Shown one piece after another: positions 1 to 20,914 of a stretch of DNA of 64,000 nucleotides; positions within the stretch are counted from its first letter, which is position 1, and each line of letters starts with the position of its first letter. The translations under genes were made by a program, and so were the position numbers. Below the pieces are notes generated by a model. That model had not been told where the DNA came from. It was given only the letters and a program-made list of their open reading frames with translations, and searched no databases. This DNA comes from Pegea sp. RAD2-039 (lineage: Eukaryota; Chordata; Thaliacea; Salpida; Salpidae): positions 1,674,001 through 1,738,000 of the forward strand of contig JAQGEQ010000048.1 of the NCBI GenBank assembly GCA_034620365.1, given 5' to 3'.

Positions 1-1646
1 CGGAAAAAACTAGTTTTAGAATATAAACAAAATTTATTTCTATTATGAGCTACAAATTTTCATTTCTTTTGTACTTAAAAATTATTTGGTAAGTTTCATA
101 TTTTAGTTAGAATAAGGCATTTACTTAACACTAGATTACCTCGTGTCTTGTTCAAAGTTTTCTGTTTTTCTAAACTATACTTTGAGGTTGCCGCTTCTTG
201 CTTTAATCCAGTAACTATAGGCTTTCTAACCGAAGTAATATAAGTGCTGCTTGAATACATTAAACATTACCACGAATAACATTATAATGGTTTTTAATTA
301 GCAAAATGAACTCTGCACAAAGTTCTTATAGAATATCCGTTTAGCTAATTTATTTTAAAAAATAACATTACTTAATTGTTTACATTTTGATTTTTAATAA
401 AATTTAAGTTTTATAATTTTCTTTTTTACACCGCTTGTAATAATCGAACAAAAAACTATACAAAAGTCATACTATATAGTTTATTCTCAATATTTCCCAT
501 GAGTAAACTATTTTCAGTATCTCGGGTTGTAATTGACTACACTATTTCAGAAAACCTTTTTAATTATAAAAAATATATGCAAGAAAAAAAAATTATTTCA
601 AGAAGTTCTACAATTTATATAGAAGTAATATATTTATAGTGTAATGTATTTGGCAGCATTTTCAAAAATATTCAATCTCTAGTTAGATTTACATCAAGTT
701 AATCTAGCTTTTAAAGTTGAGATTTTCAGCTTTTTTACTATGTAAATAGCAAACTTTTTTTGTTGTTGTAGAATCTGTAAAGTAAAATATAAAACATTTT
801 CGTTGCCAAGTTAAAATCAAACACTAAATGTCATTTGAAATCTCGATTTAACAATTACAATTCCTAAATAGTTAAATATTCATTGATTATAGACCATGTT
901 GAACGTTGGCCCTAGCACTTAACTTTTCTGGGAGTGAAAAGCTTTAGTTAATTATTAATTTCTTTATCGGTTTAGTCTAAATTAAAGTTTTGATTTGTAC
1001 AGTTAATGATTTGCATCAAATACAATCTAAAATTGTCGCGCCAACAAAGCTAAAAGTGCACTGTGACAAACAAGAATATTTATCAATAAAACCAGATCAT
1101 TATGTCAATAACGACTGTTTTAAACGACTTCAACGAGTAATCATTTAAGTATCTAAGTAAATGGTTTGTTCAAAGCTAACATTTGAATAAAAAATTCTAC
1201 TAAACAGATTTTTTAAAATATCGAAAAGTAAACAAAAAACAACGAATTAAATAGCATTAAAACAAACAAAATTATCCCGGCTTAAATCTTCTTTTTTCTA
1301 ACTTAAACAATTTCAGCACCAATTTCTCAAATTGTTTGAGAAATTATGAAAATGTGAAAAAAAAACTCCTTAATCATTTGAATTGGAAAACTTTTGAATA
1401 AAAACTTTGCCAACTTTAAACTAAAATAAATCTTTATAGGAGAAAGTGAACTTACTTATATTTAAAATACCAAATTTATCTATTTTTCACAAATGTAAAA
1501 CATTTTTAATGTTTCTTAATGTCTTTAATATAAAGAAATACTTTTATAAGTTCTATTATAGTTTTGATTAGTTCAATATTGTAAATAAATAAATCTTTAC
1601 AGAAAAATAGTAATAATAATAGTAACTACAGTAGTAGTAATTTTAC
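1..1646. other. Intergenic AT-rich sequence
   Basis: No coding pattern, RNA gene or repeat that I can support. It lies downstream of the receptor gene on the minus strand and probably includes its 3' untranslated region. A long run with many stops in all frames. Confidence 0.6.
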
Positions 1647-1838
1647 CTACCAATTTTCAAGTTGACCCTTTTTCTTTATACGAAAGATGATGAAAATCTT
1701 ATCTCTAAAACGAGCGCTCATGAAAGAATAGATTATTGGATTCAACATCGAGTTTGAGAATGCAAGGCAAACAGTGATGATGTGGATCAAAAAAGCACTG
1801 AATCAAGCAAAAGTATTGACGATCAAACACAACAAGTG
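1647..1838 (-). pseudogene. TM7 exon of the receptor, interrupted by an in-frame TGA
   Basis: Reading from an acceptor at 1839-1840 in phase 0, which matches the donor of the TM6 exon, the exon encodes the end of ECL3, TM7 and a short tail. It includes the class A signature NPIIYSF and the helix-8 start SARFRDKIF, and ends in TAG at 1647-1649. Codon 12 is TGA at 1803-1805 where a receptor would be expected to have a residue, often Trp (context TFA-stop-FSAF). No alternative acceptor restores the phase. It could be a disabling mutation, a base-call error or a recoded stop. Other Trp codons in this gene are TGG, so a general code change is unlikely. Confidence 0.7.
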
Positions 1839-1894
1839 CTAACACAAATGTGATTAATTATTCAGGAGGTTTTATCATTCAATTAGTCAAAGAA

Positions 1895-4800
1895 CTACTT
1901 GTTACGACAATTATCTTCACTGGTTTCCGGGACTGTAGGGTTGGCTATGACCTTAGCAGTAGGTGGGCTTTTCAGAATCTTTACAACATTCAATGAGTTG
2001 AAAAAAAGAAAATTTACAAAATATCAGATGAAATTCTCACATAGTTTGAAGTTGTCAGACTATAGTTACTAGTTTTTAAGTTTGATGAAGTTACATCTGT
2101 CATGTTTTGTGTAGAGCTCATAAGAGATGAAGTTTTCTCGCATTTAGGTTCCAAAGCTCCGAAAAAGTGCAAAGTAGTAGTAATCTGTTTTAAGGACAAA
2201 ATATCATTAAATCAGAAATTAAAATTATGAAAAGGACTAGATCTAAAAAAACATTAATCTAGTTAATCATTCTCATAATTTTCAACTGGTAGTAAAATAG
2301 TAAACTGAATTATATTTAAAGCTAGTTTAGTAATAAATGAAATAATTAATATATATATTATGTTAAAAATATATTTATAATAAGTTTCAGTTTAATTCAA
2401 AGCTATTATCCTAACTTTAAGTTTTTAGTAGTTGCTTCTATCTTCAGTAAAAGAGTATTCAAATATAAAATCAACTTTTAAAAAGTATAAAATCTTTCTT
2501 ATGGTAAAAAAGTAATGATGTTAGCTCATGAAAATAGGTCTCAGAAATTCAAGTTGTAAAGCATACAGATTTAAGAATATTTATTAACAAATAAAAATTT
2601 TGTTGAGTCTGCTAAATTTAAATTAAATTATAAAAATTAACCAAAAAATTTAACAGACTTTAGATTAAGAAACAATTTTTAATTAAATTTAAAGTTTAAT
2701 CATAAGCATTTATTGTAATAAATAAATAAATAAATAAAGCTTTGCCAAAAGTAGTTCTGGTTCAAAATTGTTGCTGGTGTAATTATTTTTAGATTCAAAA
2801 CAACTCATTGATTTATTATTACTATAAAATTAAAAGGTTAAGTTTCATACAAAACAACTAATTGTACCTGGTTTGGAAGACAACAAATAAGAAAAAATGT
2901 AATAACGATGAAAATCATCCCAATTAGCTTTGTTTGTTCTGTAAAAATAAAAGTAAAATGGGATCATGCTGACATAGTATTTTGATCTACGGTGACTACC
3001 TTTTCAAAGGGGACAACTAAAGATACAATTCGTACCCAAATATAAATACATAAAAGCTTTAATATAGACATAAGCCGTTAACTCGATTCTGAAAACAGTT
3101 ATGTTCTAATATAAATAAGCAGATTCGGCACCAGTAGGTCTATCCCAATGAACAAGTTAAAATATAGAAGACAAAGCTTTAGTTGTATCTTCTTGATTCA
3201 ATTTTCAATGTTGACCAAACAAAGTTGATAAAAAATAAAACATCTACAAAATATGATTAATGGTATCCATCAATAAATGCCACATCATTTAAGCATCAAT
3301 AATGTAATAGTTTGATACAATGAAAAGATGCCATTAAAAGTATCTAATTTTGCTTTAAATTTGTCTATGAACTATTTAAGGTTGATAATGAAATTTAATG
3401 TAGGATCAGAATCTTTTTGTTTGAAAAACCTTTAATACAGCTTTACATGGTTGATTTTAAAAATTCCGCTCATTAAAAAAATCGTACCCATAATGAAGTT
3501 TAAGTCAAGAGTTTTTATCCTTATCAAAATTTAATGCTAGGTACAAACTTGAGTGTGCTGAAACTTTTGTTATATAATTTTGAGAAAAAATAGTTTTTGT
3601 TTCAGCTCAACTTTTTAGTAATGAATTATTATCACAAAAACTCAAAGTAAAATTTTAACACCTTCCACTACTGAGCTCAAACTCAATCTATAATTGATAA
3701 CTCCAATTAAAGCGCTTCGTAAATAGTTTAGAAAATATTCAACTAAGAATGAGTTAAGAATTCTTCTAGTTGTTTCTTAGTACAGACGAACTTTGTTTGA
3801 TATTTCGTTGTTACTATTCCTTGACAAAAGGGTATTGGATTTGATAAAATAAAATTACCATAGTAATAAAACAGATCGTTTAATTGTAGGTAAAAAATCA
3901 ACAAAAATGAAGTTTTTATCAAATATTTTATCTTCAAACTTTGAAAAGTTATAATTTTAATCTTTTTGGAATGTTTTAATCGTCAATTCATAATTTTTAA
4001 ATTTAGAATATTTCTGTTTTTTATCTACGATATTATGAATGAAAAAATTAAATATAATTTTGAAGAATATAAAAATAAGTCGAGAAAAAGCGTTTTTAAT
4101 ACTTAAACACTTTATCATTCCAATCTACGAGACGAAAAATAAAGCTTTAACATTTAAAAACATCACAACTATATTTGGTTAATAAATATATCTTTGTAAA
4201 TAATATTCGCAAATGCAAAACTATTTTAACTTGCAAACAAAGATTGTTTTAAAACAGGTTTAACATATTTACCTGGCCCTTTTTTGGATTTCTTCATTTT
4301 TATTCTTTGCTTCCTCATGAAACAAACTATGTGGATGTAACAAAAAGTAATAATCGACAATGGAATGATGAAACCACCAATCATTCGAGTTAGAAGAAAT
4401 ATTTCGTAATATCCATTTGATGTATCCCACCTGCAAGTTGTTCTATAAAGATAACAAATAAATATTTTGAGATTGGAAACCAATGACTATGTTTTTGTAG
4501 AATTTATTTTTGATTTCAGAAATGATGTTGTTACAGTTAATCTTTTATAAATAATATAATTTGTTATAAAAAGAATATCCAAAAAGAATTAAAAAAGATC
4601 TTTATATTTCAAATGTTTCTGATTAAGTTTCTGGAAAACCATTAATAATTTCTTTAAAGCGTTGGTTAGAAAATATTTAGAAATACTTTTTATATGTTTT
4701 AGGCATTTTAAATGAGTTTTACGACAGTAAGAATAAAAAATAATTTAAAATTTACATAAATAGAAATCGGAACACACTCACTTTCCATTAATAACTTTAA

Positions 4801-7745
4801 CATTACGGTGAATAGCTGGCAAAATAACAAAGGGCAAAGCTACAAAAAGCCAAATTGCAGCACAACAGAATTTAGCATTTCGTAAGTTTCGTAATAATCG
4901 AGATTTTACAGCCTGCGAATATAGCAATTCAGTCAAATTTGAGATTTTGACGACAATCGAGCCTATTTACTTAAAAAACAAACACAATTTTCTACAACAG
5001 ATTCTACAAAATTTTGACAAAAGTGATTTTTATTGTACAGTTTTCACAATATAAGGTTTGACAATTTGGGCATCAACAACTAATCGTAATTAATTTGCTA
5101 CCAACAGGTCTAAAAGTTTTTTAATCTTAATTACAGAACATATTAATCAATTAAAACATTTTTAGCTGATTACATAAGAATTTGCTTTTTTCAAACAATA
5201 AATAGATTTTCAGCAATGATTAAAATTTACTTGGTTGCTCTGACCAAATTTAAAAGATAAATCTAAAATACATTTTATCAAACTTCTTATTTCTGTAATT
5301 AAGATATCTTGTAAAAACATTTGATCCATGAAATTTAGTTAGATGTTAACCACTTGACAGAAGTTACAGATATATTTAAAGTTATTATTTGGCCGACTAA
5401 TTTTGCTAATTATTAAAATCAATTCGTTCTTGAGCAGATACTTTCAAAAATTTCTTTAAAAGTGTTAAATCATCAGTAAAAACTGAAAACCATATAACAG
5501 TTATGATCAGAATATACACCAACACATAAGTTTTTGCTCTTACCTTCACTACTGCAAGCCAACGGTCAAAACTCATTAAAGCCAAAAAGTAAATAGATGC
5601 ATGTAGACTGATGTAAGTCAAGCAACTTGTCATCTAATAAAAACTGCTATCAACTGATAGTCATGATTAGCTAGCATAAAGACTTATAGTTATTTTGAGT
5701 TACTTGATACTAAAAGTTGCTGTTAATAATTCTAAGCAAACTAAGAGGATGTAAAATTATATTTCAAAAATATTGATCAAGCTTCGAAAGAGTTATGCTC
5801 ATTATATAAAACGATAATTATTATTAAATATGAAATTGACGCAAAAATACGAACTAGGTTATGTAAAATATGAAAATTATTTCAAACGCTGATAAATACA
5901 ATTCTTTTAAAATTAGATGCTTAAATATTCTTGTATTATTTTTTATCTATCATGACCTTAAATTAGAGCATGCTGAAGCTCAAAAAATACGTTAAAAATA
6001 TTTTGCCTGTCAAAGAATGTTAAAACTTTTAGTGAGCTAATTATCCTCATGAGACTAAAGTAGCTTTCTATTGATTTTCAAAGATTCATCTTCCGTAAAA
6101 TACAAAATGTTTGGTCTTATAGCAACATTTACTGATAAATTATTAATGATAAATTTACCTCCCAATCTATTTTTCATATTTGATAATCTAAGTAAAATGA
6201 AACTATTTTGTTATAAGCTTAATATTGTGATAAAGTTAACATTTCTAAAAGTATGTTTAATAAAAAAAAAGTAATTTTATGAGAAATTGATATATAGTGA
6301 GAACTAATCATGAAAAAATTTAATTAAATAATCTACTTTAGTTTTATTCTATTAGAAATTCTTTTTATAATTTTGCTTTTTCCTTTATTTTAATATTTCA
6401 AGGTTTATAGTTACAACTATATCAAACAGATAATTTAAGATCAAAAATTTCATAGATGGAAACACTATGATGACCTAAAATTAATTAGACTAATGTTATT
6501 TACTTATTTGTAAAAACAAAGCCCAAAGTTTGTTTTCGTTACATAATAAACCAATACTTTGTTGAATTAATCTACAAAGTCAAGTAAGGAAACCATAATA
6601 ATGATTCAAATTAATAAATGTTTTCTTTAATACTACATTTTTCTTATAGATAAATTATACATTATAGTTATAATGTATATCTGTATATTAGACAAATAAT
6701 GTAGTTTTAGGCTTCTATCAAATTTTGACAAAAGATTAAGGATCATGTAATTAGATAATTTATAATTAATTTAAAATAGTTTTAGCTTAAAATTCTGGTA
6801 ATTTCATTCAAGGAGTTTGACTCAAAGTAATGACTTGAGATAAAAGTCGAAATATAAAGCTAATTTGAAACAGTACCATATATTTTTTAATTCAAAATAA
6901 TTTTGTTCTTAAACTTGTAAATTTATTTATTTAACTTATATTTATGAGAATGTGTGTTAGCGGGAGGTACTCTCTTCATTGTAATAAATAAATAAACAAC
7001 TCATTAAAAATTCTCTGGAACTAAAGAGCAAATTTATAACCAATATTTTTAGAATAAAAGAAAATAAATGTTAAATTTCGGAAGTAATTAAATTTTATTA
7101 AGATAAAATATAAATAAGGTAAAACTTGAAGTAGAAATAAAAAAGTAAAATTAAATTTATCTGATTATAGCACGAGTTGACTGACATTTTATTGAATTAT
7201 TTATTTTCAACGGTCCAATTTTAACTTATATCGTGAACTAAGAATATTACAAAACATCTTAAAGCTTTTAAAGTAAATAATTGAAAAAAAATCTTCTTAC
7301 CTTACAAAGAATCTGACCGAAATACCATTCATTCAATGCCAATTCAATCGAATAGAAAGGAAGCATTATTAACAGCAAGATATCGGCAACAGCAAGATTA
7401 GTTACGTAGAGATCAGTGACAGACATAGACTAATGGCATAAATGTGCATTAGAAAAAATACTTTTACTTTTAAAACTTTTTTGAAATTTATCATCGTTCA
7501 CTTTAATATGCAGTTAAAGCATAAAATAAAGATGACTTGATATAAGAACAAATCCTATATCTACTTACAGATGTCATTTTAGTCATGATGTAGAGAACAA
7601 GAGAGTTTCCAAGGACACCGATTACACAAATCAGTGAATATAAAATTGGAATTATGACATTTACAAGATTAACATCATCTTTTGTTAGACTGGTACTGTT
7701 ATCAGATATTAAATTGACATTTGCACTGATTGTTGTTGCCATCAT
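1895..7745 (-). CDS. Rhodopsin-family (class A) G-protein-coupled receptor, TM1-TM6 plus Ser/Thr-rich tail
   Basis: Minus-strand exons: 7569-7745, 7301-7429, 5544-5633, 4782-4912, 4273-4442, 2868-2938, then 2041-2184 and 1895-1978. All phases close, giving 331 residues. The N-terminus has an N-glycosylation sequon (NST). TM1 carries GNSLV, TM2 carries NLAVADILLL, and a Cys (ILCK) stands before TM3. TM3 ends in DRW instead of DRY. ECL2 has the partner Cys (TTCRW), TM5 contains IIPLSIITFCY, and TM6 ends ICCLPNQ. This is a peptide- or amine-receptor-like protein; the ligand cannot be told. The last two exons encode a hydrophilic Ser/Thr/Asn-rich tail (TSSLMSST) of the kind arrestin kinases use, but this path lacks TM7. 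The TM7 exon lies further downstream and is described separately. The start is the first of two adjacent ATGs, before a plausible extracellular N-terminus. The TM1-TM6 model is strong; the 3' end is uncertain. Confidence 0.8.
2716..2738. repeat. Short (AAAT)n microsatellite
   Basis: About five tandem copies of a TAAA/AAAT unit in the intron between the TM6 exon and the tail exons of the receptor gene. Confidence 0.8.
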
Positions 7746-10633
7746 CCATATATCGAGCTGTTTAGTTAAATAGCAATATGCAAATGATACGTCAAAACTA
7801 CTCTGTTGTTTAAGAAATATGTTTTTCTTATAAACATGTAAAATTAAAAAGAAAGTTTAGATAGTAAATGTAAATTTTTCTAATTTTATATGTTACACAT
7901 ATTTAACAATATGAGTCTGTTCAAAATTCTATGAAGCAAAAAAAAGTAGGTTCTTACAGTTAATCCTTTCAACTTAAATCTTTGTGAACTGAAGACAGTG
8001 TTAAGTTGATATCTAAAATTTCTGATAAAAATATTTAATTGAAATAATTTCAAAGTAACTTTATAACACAAGATAGTACTAATTTGTTTTTAGAAATGCT
8101 TTCATATAAAATCTACTTTCTATAAACATTTCAACAATGATTTTCTATAAAATATCACTTAAATGACGATAGAAGAAATATTTTTGATATGGTTTTGTTG
8201 GTTTACAGTTGTGTTAATTATAATATCAAATTCGTTAACCATCTAAAAAAAACTTTTCTCAAGTAATTTCTATACAAATATTAAAAATAATTTTTCTAGA
8301 AAAGTATTTTCTATTTTCATTTTTTCGCTATGTAGAACTTATTAGTTATTTCAAAAAATCTATATTGTATCAAAGTCAACAAAACATTAACAATTTCTGT
8401 TGCAGTATATTTTCAATTAAAACTATACCTTGAAATATATTTCCAACTTTAACTACACCTTCTGTTTCATACTTTAATTCCTACAATCGATAAGAAAAAC
8501 TAGTCTCAAAGTCAGCTGAGATCTTATTACCTCGATACAGCAGCTCACTACATTTCAGTAGTTAAGTTTCATGTGCTGTATGTCTACATTAGACAGTAAA
8601 TACCTTCTTCATTTTTAGAGTCGTTCTCTAAACTTTTTTCTATTCTATTTAGTAAATAATTACAATGAATTTTCAACGAACCAGAAACCAAATTATAATT
8701 GATGGCTTACTTATATTGATGACTACCAGTTTATTAACACAACATTTTTTCAACATCAAATATAATCTTTAAGTTTTTGATGTATTAACCAGACTCAAGT
8801 TTTCCTATTTGGTTTATTATCTATATAAGAATTCTATTAACATCTATTTTATATAACATATATTATATGACTTTTTAAGTGAATTAGATGTTTAATATGA
8901 TTATTTCAATGATTTTGTTTTTGTATAACATGTACTAAAAAATAAATTAATAAAGTATAATACTTTGAATTCAAACTGTCTTTAGAAGTACAATTCTAAA
9001 AGAATTTTATCAAAAAGCTTTTGGCTTAAAAAAGTTAAAGGTTACAACAGTTAAAATAAAAAAAAGTTCAATTTAGAGGAAAAAATTCAACTAATTTTCT
9101 CTGGTCAGAGTTTTAATTAAAAATAGACTCATGAAGTTTGGTTTATTTTACAAACATAGATTTTGACATGTCCTCATCCGCAAAAAAGCACATTTTAGAT
9201 AAAAATATTTACTTGATTATTCGAGTTTTTTTACAAATAATAAAATTATTCAAATGTCAGGTTTATTTTCTTTATTTAAATAAACTCCATTATTAATCAT
9301 GGAGTAATAAAAAACATGATGGTACTCTGTTTGGTTAAACTAAAATTTATATGAAATAAGAATAAGGAGCAATCAAAGTTAATTAAAATAAGATGTCTTG
9401 AGAAAGTTATTGAAAAACGTTTTCTTTTGATGTTTAAAATACTTTAACTGTGAAAAAATCATTCAAAAAGTCACTAAATGTTTAAAGATTTTTGAACTAG
9501 ACAAAATAGAGTATTCAAAAAATCATTTATTCCTGAAATAAAAGGTTTAAAGTAGAAAAACTGCCATCAAATGATATTTACTTTTACATAAAACTATTTG
9601 GAAACATTTTGTTTCTTATTTTATTTTTTAGAGCTTCTAAAAACTCAAAACTATTTTTTGTAAATTTACTTCAAAAGTGTTTCATTTATTGAAGTTAGAT
9701 GACATTTTTATAGAAATTTGATTTAGATAAAACAAGAAAGTTAGTAAAAGGTATACAAATTGACAAGTTGTTTGTGTATACCGAAGTTGCGTGCTACTAA
9801 TAATGCGTATGATCCCCCGGTGGGTTTCACGATCGATAAATTCAAACAAGAACATAGCATTACCCAAAAACTTATAATAAATTAACTCCTAGATAGATTT
9901 CCTTGAATAAAGATTCAATTTAAGATAGTGTAAGATCACATTTGAATATTTTATCAATGAATTTAGTTCCTTGAATCAATAAAAAGATTTAGAAAGATGC
10001 TTCATGTGATCAATTAGTTTTAAAAACATTCATGATGACTCAACTGATGTTTTAAAATATTCTTAAAATAAAATTTATTTAGAATAATGACTGCATCAAA
10101 TATTTTCAACTAAAAAAGTTATTAAACTCAATTATTTGAAAACTTATTGGGAATTAGAATAAATAATTAAGTAAAATCTCTAAAATAGAATAAATAAAAT
10201 ATATTCCGAATTACGAACCCAAGATTAATGAAAGATTTATATTTTGTAAACGCATTAGGATAAAGTCGGCCATAAGAAAACAAATTTATCTGAAATATTA
10301 AATTAGCTTAATAAAATCAGTAACTGCTGGAATTCTTACAATCTAATCAAATTAATAGATTGAATTTAAGTAAAGCTCAAAAGTAAAAAAGTTTAGAAAG
10401 AAAGCAGTTCCAAAAAAATAAAAACGAACTGATGTAAATAGTTGAGCAATTGAATTCTATAAAGAAAAAACAACTCTGTCTGCCTCCGTCAGCCAACTCA
10501 ATATTCATTATTAAATGAATCAATAAAAAAGTTTCTAACATATTGGAAAAAGAAGTTCGTGTAATGTAATAAAAATATTGATATAAAATGAAAATTTTTT
10601 TTCAGTTTATAAAAAAATCATTTTTTATAAAAA
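7746..10633. other. Intergenic region between receptor and TGS1
   Basis: AT-rich, with no supported gene. It holds the promoter and 5' leader of the receptor (right to left) and the 3' flank of TGS1. A minus-strand open stretch at 9682-9867 is slightly richer in G+C but matches nothing I recognise. Confidence 0.5.
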
Positions 10634-18072
<7,439 letters not shown>

Positions 18073-20914
18073 CAATCAAACAATTATAAAAAAATTTTTA
18101 ATTCAATAATTGAGTATCTAATCTAAAAAAATAATAACTGAGTATTTATAAATGCTTTTTGATAAGAAATACCTATAAGTACCTTAATTTATAAAAAGCA
18201 TAGTCATGAATCAAGAAAAAATTATTGTAAACATAGTTTAAAAATTAAAACTTTTATATTTTTTAAGCAAACATCAAACAATACAAATTGTTATAAAACT
18301 TGTTAGAGGCTTTAGATAAAATAATGCGAAGGAAAAGAATAAAAAAATAATTTAACAAAATATCAATAAATTAACCAAGAGTTAAGCAAATAAGTAAAAA
18401 TAGTTTGATGTAAAGTGTATCTATAAAAGCAAAAAGTTTTTTTTAAGTAAAAAATCAATTTATTTCATTAAAGTCAATTAAAAAATTACACTTTTTTTGA
18501 AATTCTAGAAATATAAGTATACTATTAGTTCAGCACGTGCTAGTATAACAAGGTTTGTATAAAACCCCTAATATAATATTAATGACCTGCTTCGCCCAAG
18601 AACCTCTATGTTTTAGAAATATACACTCCGTAAACATGAAAAAATTATTAGTTTGTAAATAATTTTAGAAATTGTTTAATTAGTAAATTGATAAGAAACA
18701 ACGATTATAGCAGTTATTAAGTTAGGACAAAAATTTCCAGTTTCATAAGTAAGACTTTTTATGAAATATAGCAGCCACAAGAAGTGTAGAAAATAAATTC
18801 ATAGGCTATCTACTTTGTCTAAGGCTTGTAAGAAAGTAAATTATTTTATTTCTTTCTGATATAAAACCACCGGGATACATATTTATTGCATTCTTAATTT
18901 CCTAAATGCTTTTGAGCGAGCATTCTTTGTTGTCAGTTTAATTTTTCAGTTAAGATATTACCCTATTGAAACTCTTCTAGTAATGTAGTTTACAACAATT
19001 CTCCTCTCTTCTAAAACTTAAAAAATTTATACATAGGATTGATCTTAAATGTTTCATGCGCTACCTTGCATGTATCTTTTATCATGAAGCTAAAGATACT
19101 ACAGATACTAAAGCGTTTTCTAACTACTTAATTTAGTTCGGTGCCCTACCCTAAGAATTTCTTCTAAAACCTGAGTACCAAATAAAAGAAAATATCGTTA
19201 ATACGTAAAAATGTAATACTATTGGAAATGAACTAATAGTGTATTTATTAATAATTTATAGCTTTCAATCCTTTTTTAAAAAATACTTCGTTACTTTCGA
19301 AACCCATTTTGTTTTTGATTACAAAATAATATAATGTAATTATTACTTCTGTAAGTACTAATACTGATAAGACGTTTAAAACTGTAGTTCCTTGACAGTT
19401 TTTTATTTTCATATTTTCTGTTACTGTTTTTAAATATTTTAGATGTCTTTCCTTGTAAACCCTTTTTTATGTCTACAGAGTTTCCTCAAAAGCTTTATGA
19501 TGTATAGAAGCAGTTATAATTTTCAATTTTCTTCCCGACTGCATCAAAATTTATAACTTCTTATAGAATTTAGTTTTAATATATGATTTAAGTAATTTTC
19601 TCAGCAAGTGATATATAGCACTGCCAGCTTCTTCACTTATTTTGAACATTAAATTTTTGATTCACATTTTATATTTACTTATGCCTCTGCAGTGTACCTA
19701 CTACATGTATATTAAATATGTCAAATTATTGACACCTTTTCATTATCTTTCATCTTATATTAGAAAAAAGGTAAAAACCACCAATTTATGAGAGTTATAA
19801 TCCGTTTTAGATTGTTAATGAAAGTTTCAGATGTCAGTTCTATACAGTTTTGAGATGTATACATTTAGTGGCAAAAATAACAAAGTTTTCTACTTTATAA
19901 ATTGTAGGGCAAAGATTTCTGATTGAAACTTCACTAAATACTTTCTATAGCTGAGTTTTTTTTTTAATGCTTGAAGTTATGTTAATGGCTACAAATAACA
20001 TTTTTTGTAAACTTCTTAAACTACTATTTAAACAATCACACAATCTGGTTCCATTTCTGTATAAATCAATTAATCAGTTTTTAAGAGATATTCTTAAAAT
20101 TATTTATTTATTGATAATGATCTTGATTAGTTCATCTTGAATATGCTCATCACAATAAGTTGCTATTGTATAATTAGTTGCACATAACAGAGAAAAACAA
20201 ATTCAAATCTAGTAAATAATTATAGAAAAGACAAAGAATTAAAATTAAAAATGTTGAGGACTTAAATGAAAAATTCAAATATAGAGCTCTTTACCTAGGA
20301 ATTGAACATGTTAAAATAGAAACAGCATTTGTAATTTTAAGATAATATTTGACTTAATCAGAAGAAAAATAAAATGTAGCTATTGATTTTTCAATCAATG
20401 TAAATCATGATCAGAAGCAAAGTCATAAAGATGAAGATCATTTCTATCACGAAATTAAATATATTCCCCTGCGTTGTTTAAACACAAGGGGCAGTTAGTC
20501 AATCAGCTTGCTTCTTAATTGAAAAAACTTTGATATTCAGATATTCAGCTAACTTATTAACCTTAAAAAAGATAAACTGGAATCAGAATCAGTTATTTTC
20601 AAAACATAAACAAATATATTTCTTAAAATAATTACATCATTAATAAAAACTTTCAAATACTAACAAATAAAACTATTAACTTCAAATTTTTTACTAACTT
20701 TAAAATAAATTAGTTTATTAATTTAAAGATTTTGTAAGCACATATGACAGACTATTCTATAGATATTTTGATATATTCAATTAATAATATGTTGGTACAT
20801 TCAAAGTCGAATTTTATGTTGAACTCTAAGGAGTAGTTAGAAACAAACTTAAGTAAAGTTTCATTACTTCAATTTTAACTTTCAATTCAAAATTTAAAAA
20901 TGTTCAAAACTTAC
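18073..20914. other. Intergenic region between TGS1 and SELENOI
   Basis: AT-rich. It should contain the promoter of TGS1 and the unfound last coding exon and 3' UTR of SELENOI. The only structure I can point to is one copy of a dispersed repeat near 19400-19700, listed separately. A weak coding-like stretch near 20400-20475 (minus) does not join SELENOI in phase. Confidence 0.5.
19400..19700 (+). repeat. Dispersed repeat, copy A
   Basis: The stretch around 19561-19695 aligns with 42124-42243: both carry an AGTAATTT-like block, then CTTCTTCACTTAT, then TTGATTCA, then CTGCAGTGT, in the same order and spacing class on the plus strand. Weaker similarity reaches further left. The minus strand of copy B reads partly as a protein (Lys/Glu-rich, one stop), so these may be relics of a transposon reading frame. 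The boundaries are approximate. Confidence 0.55.

Noticed and set aside
9682..9867. Minus-strand 61-codon open stretch (GNAMFLFEFIDRETHRGI...)
   Set aside because: Looks slightly protein-like, but there is no start context, splice partner or family match; at this length chance is sufficient.
20380..20475. Candidate last exon of SELENOI with a TGA that could encode selenocysteine
   Set aside because: The only usable acceptor gives phase 2 while the preceding exon ends in phase 0, and no SECIS-like core was seen downstream.
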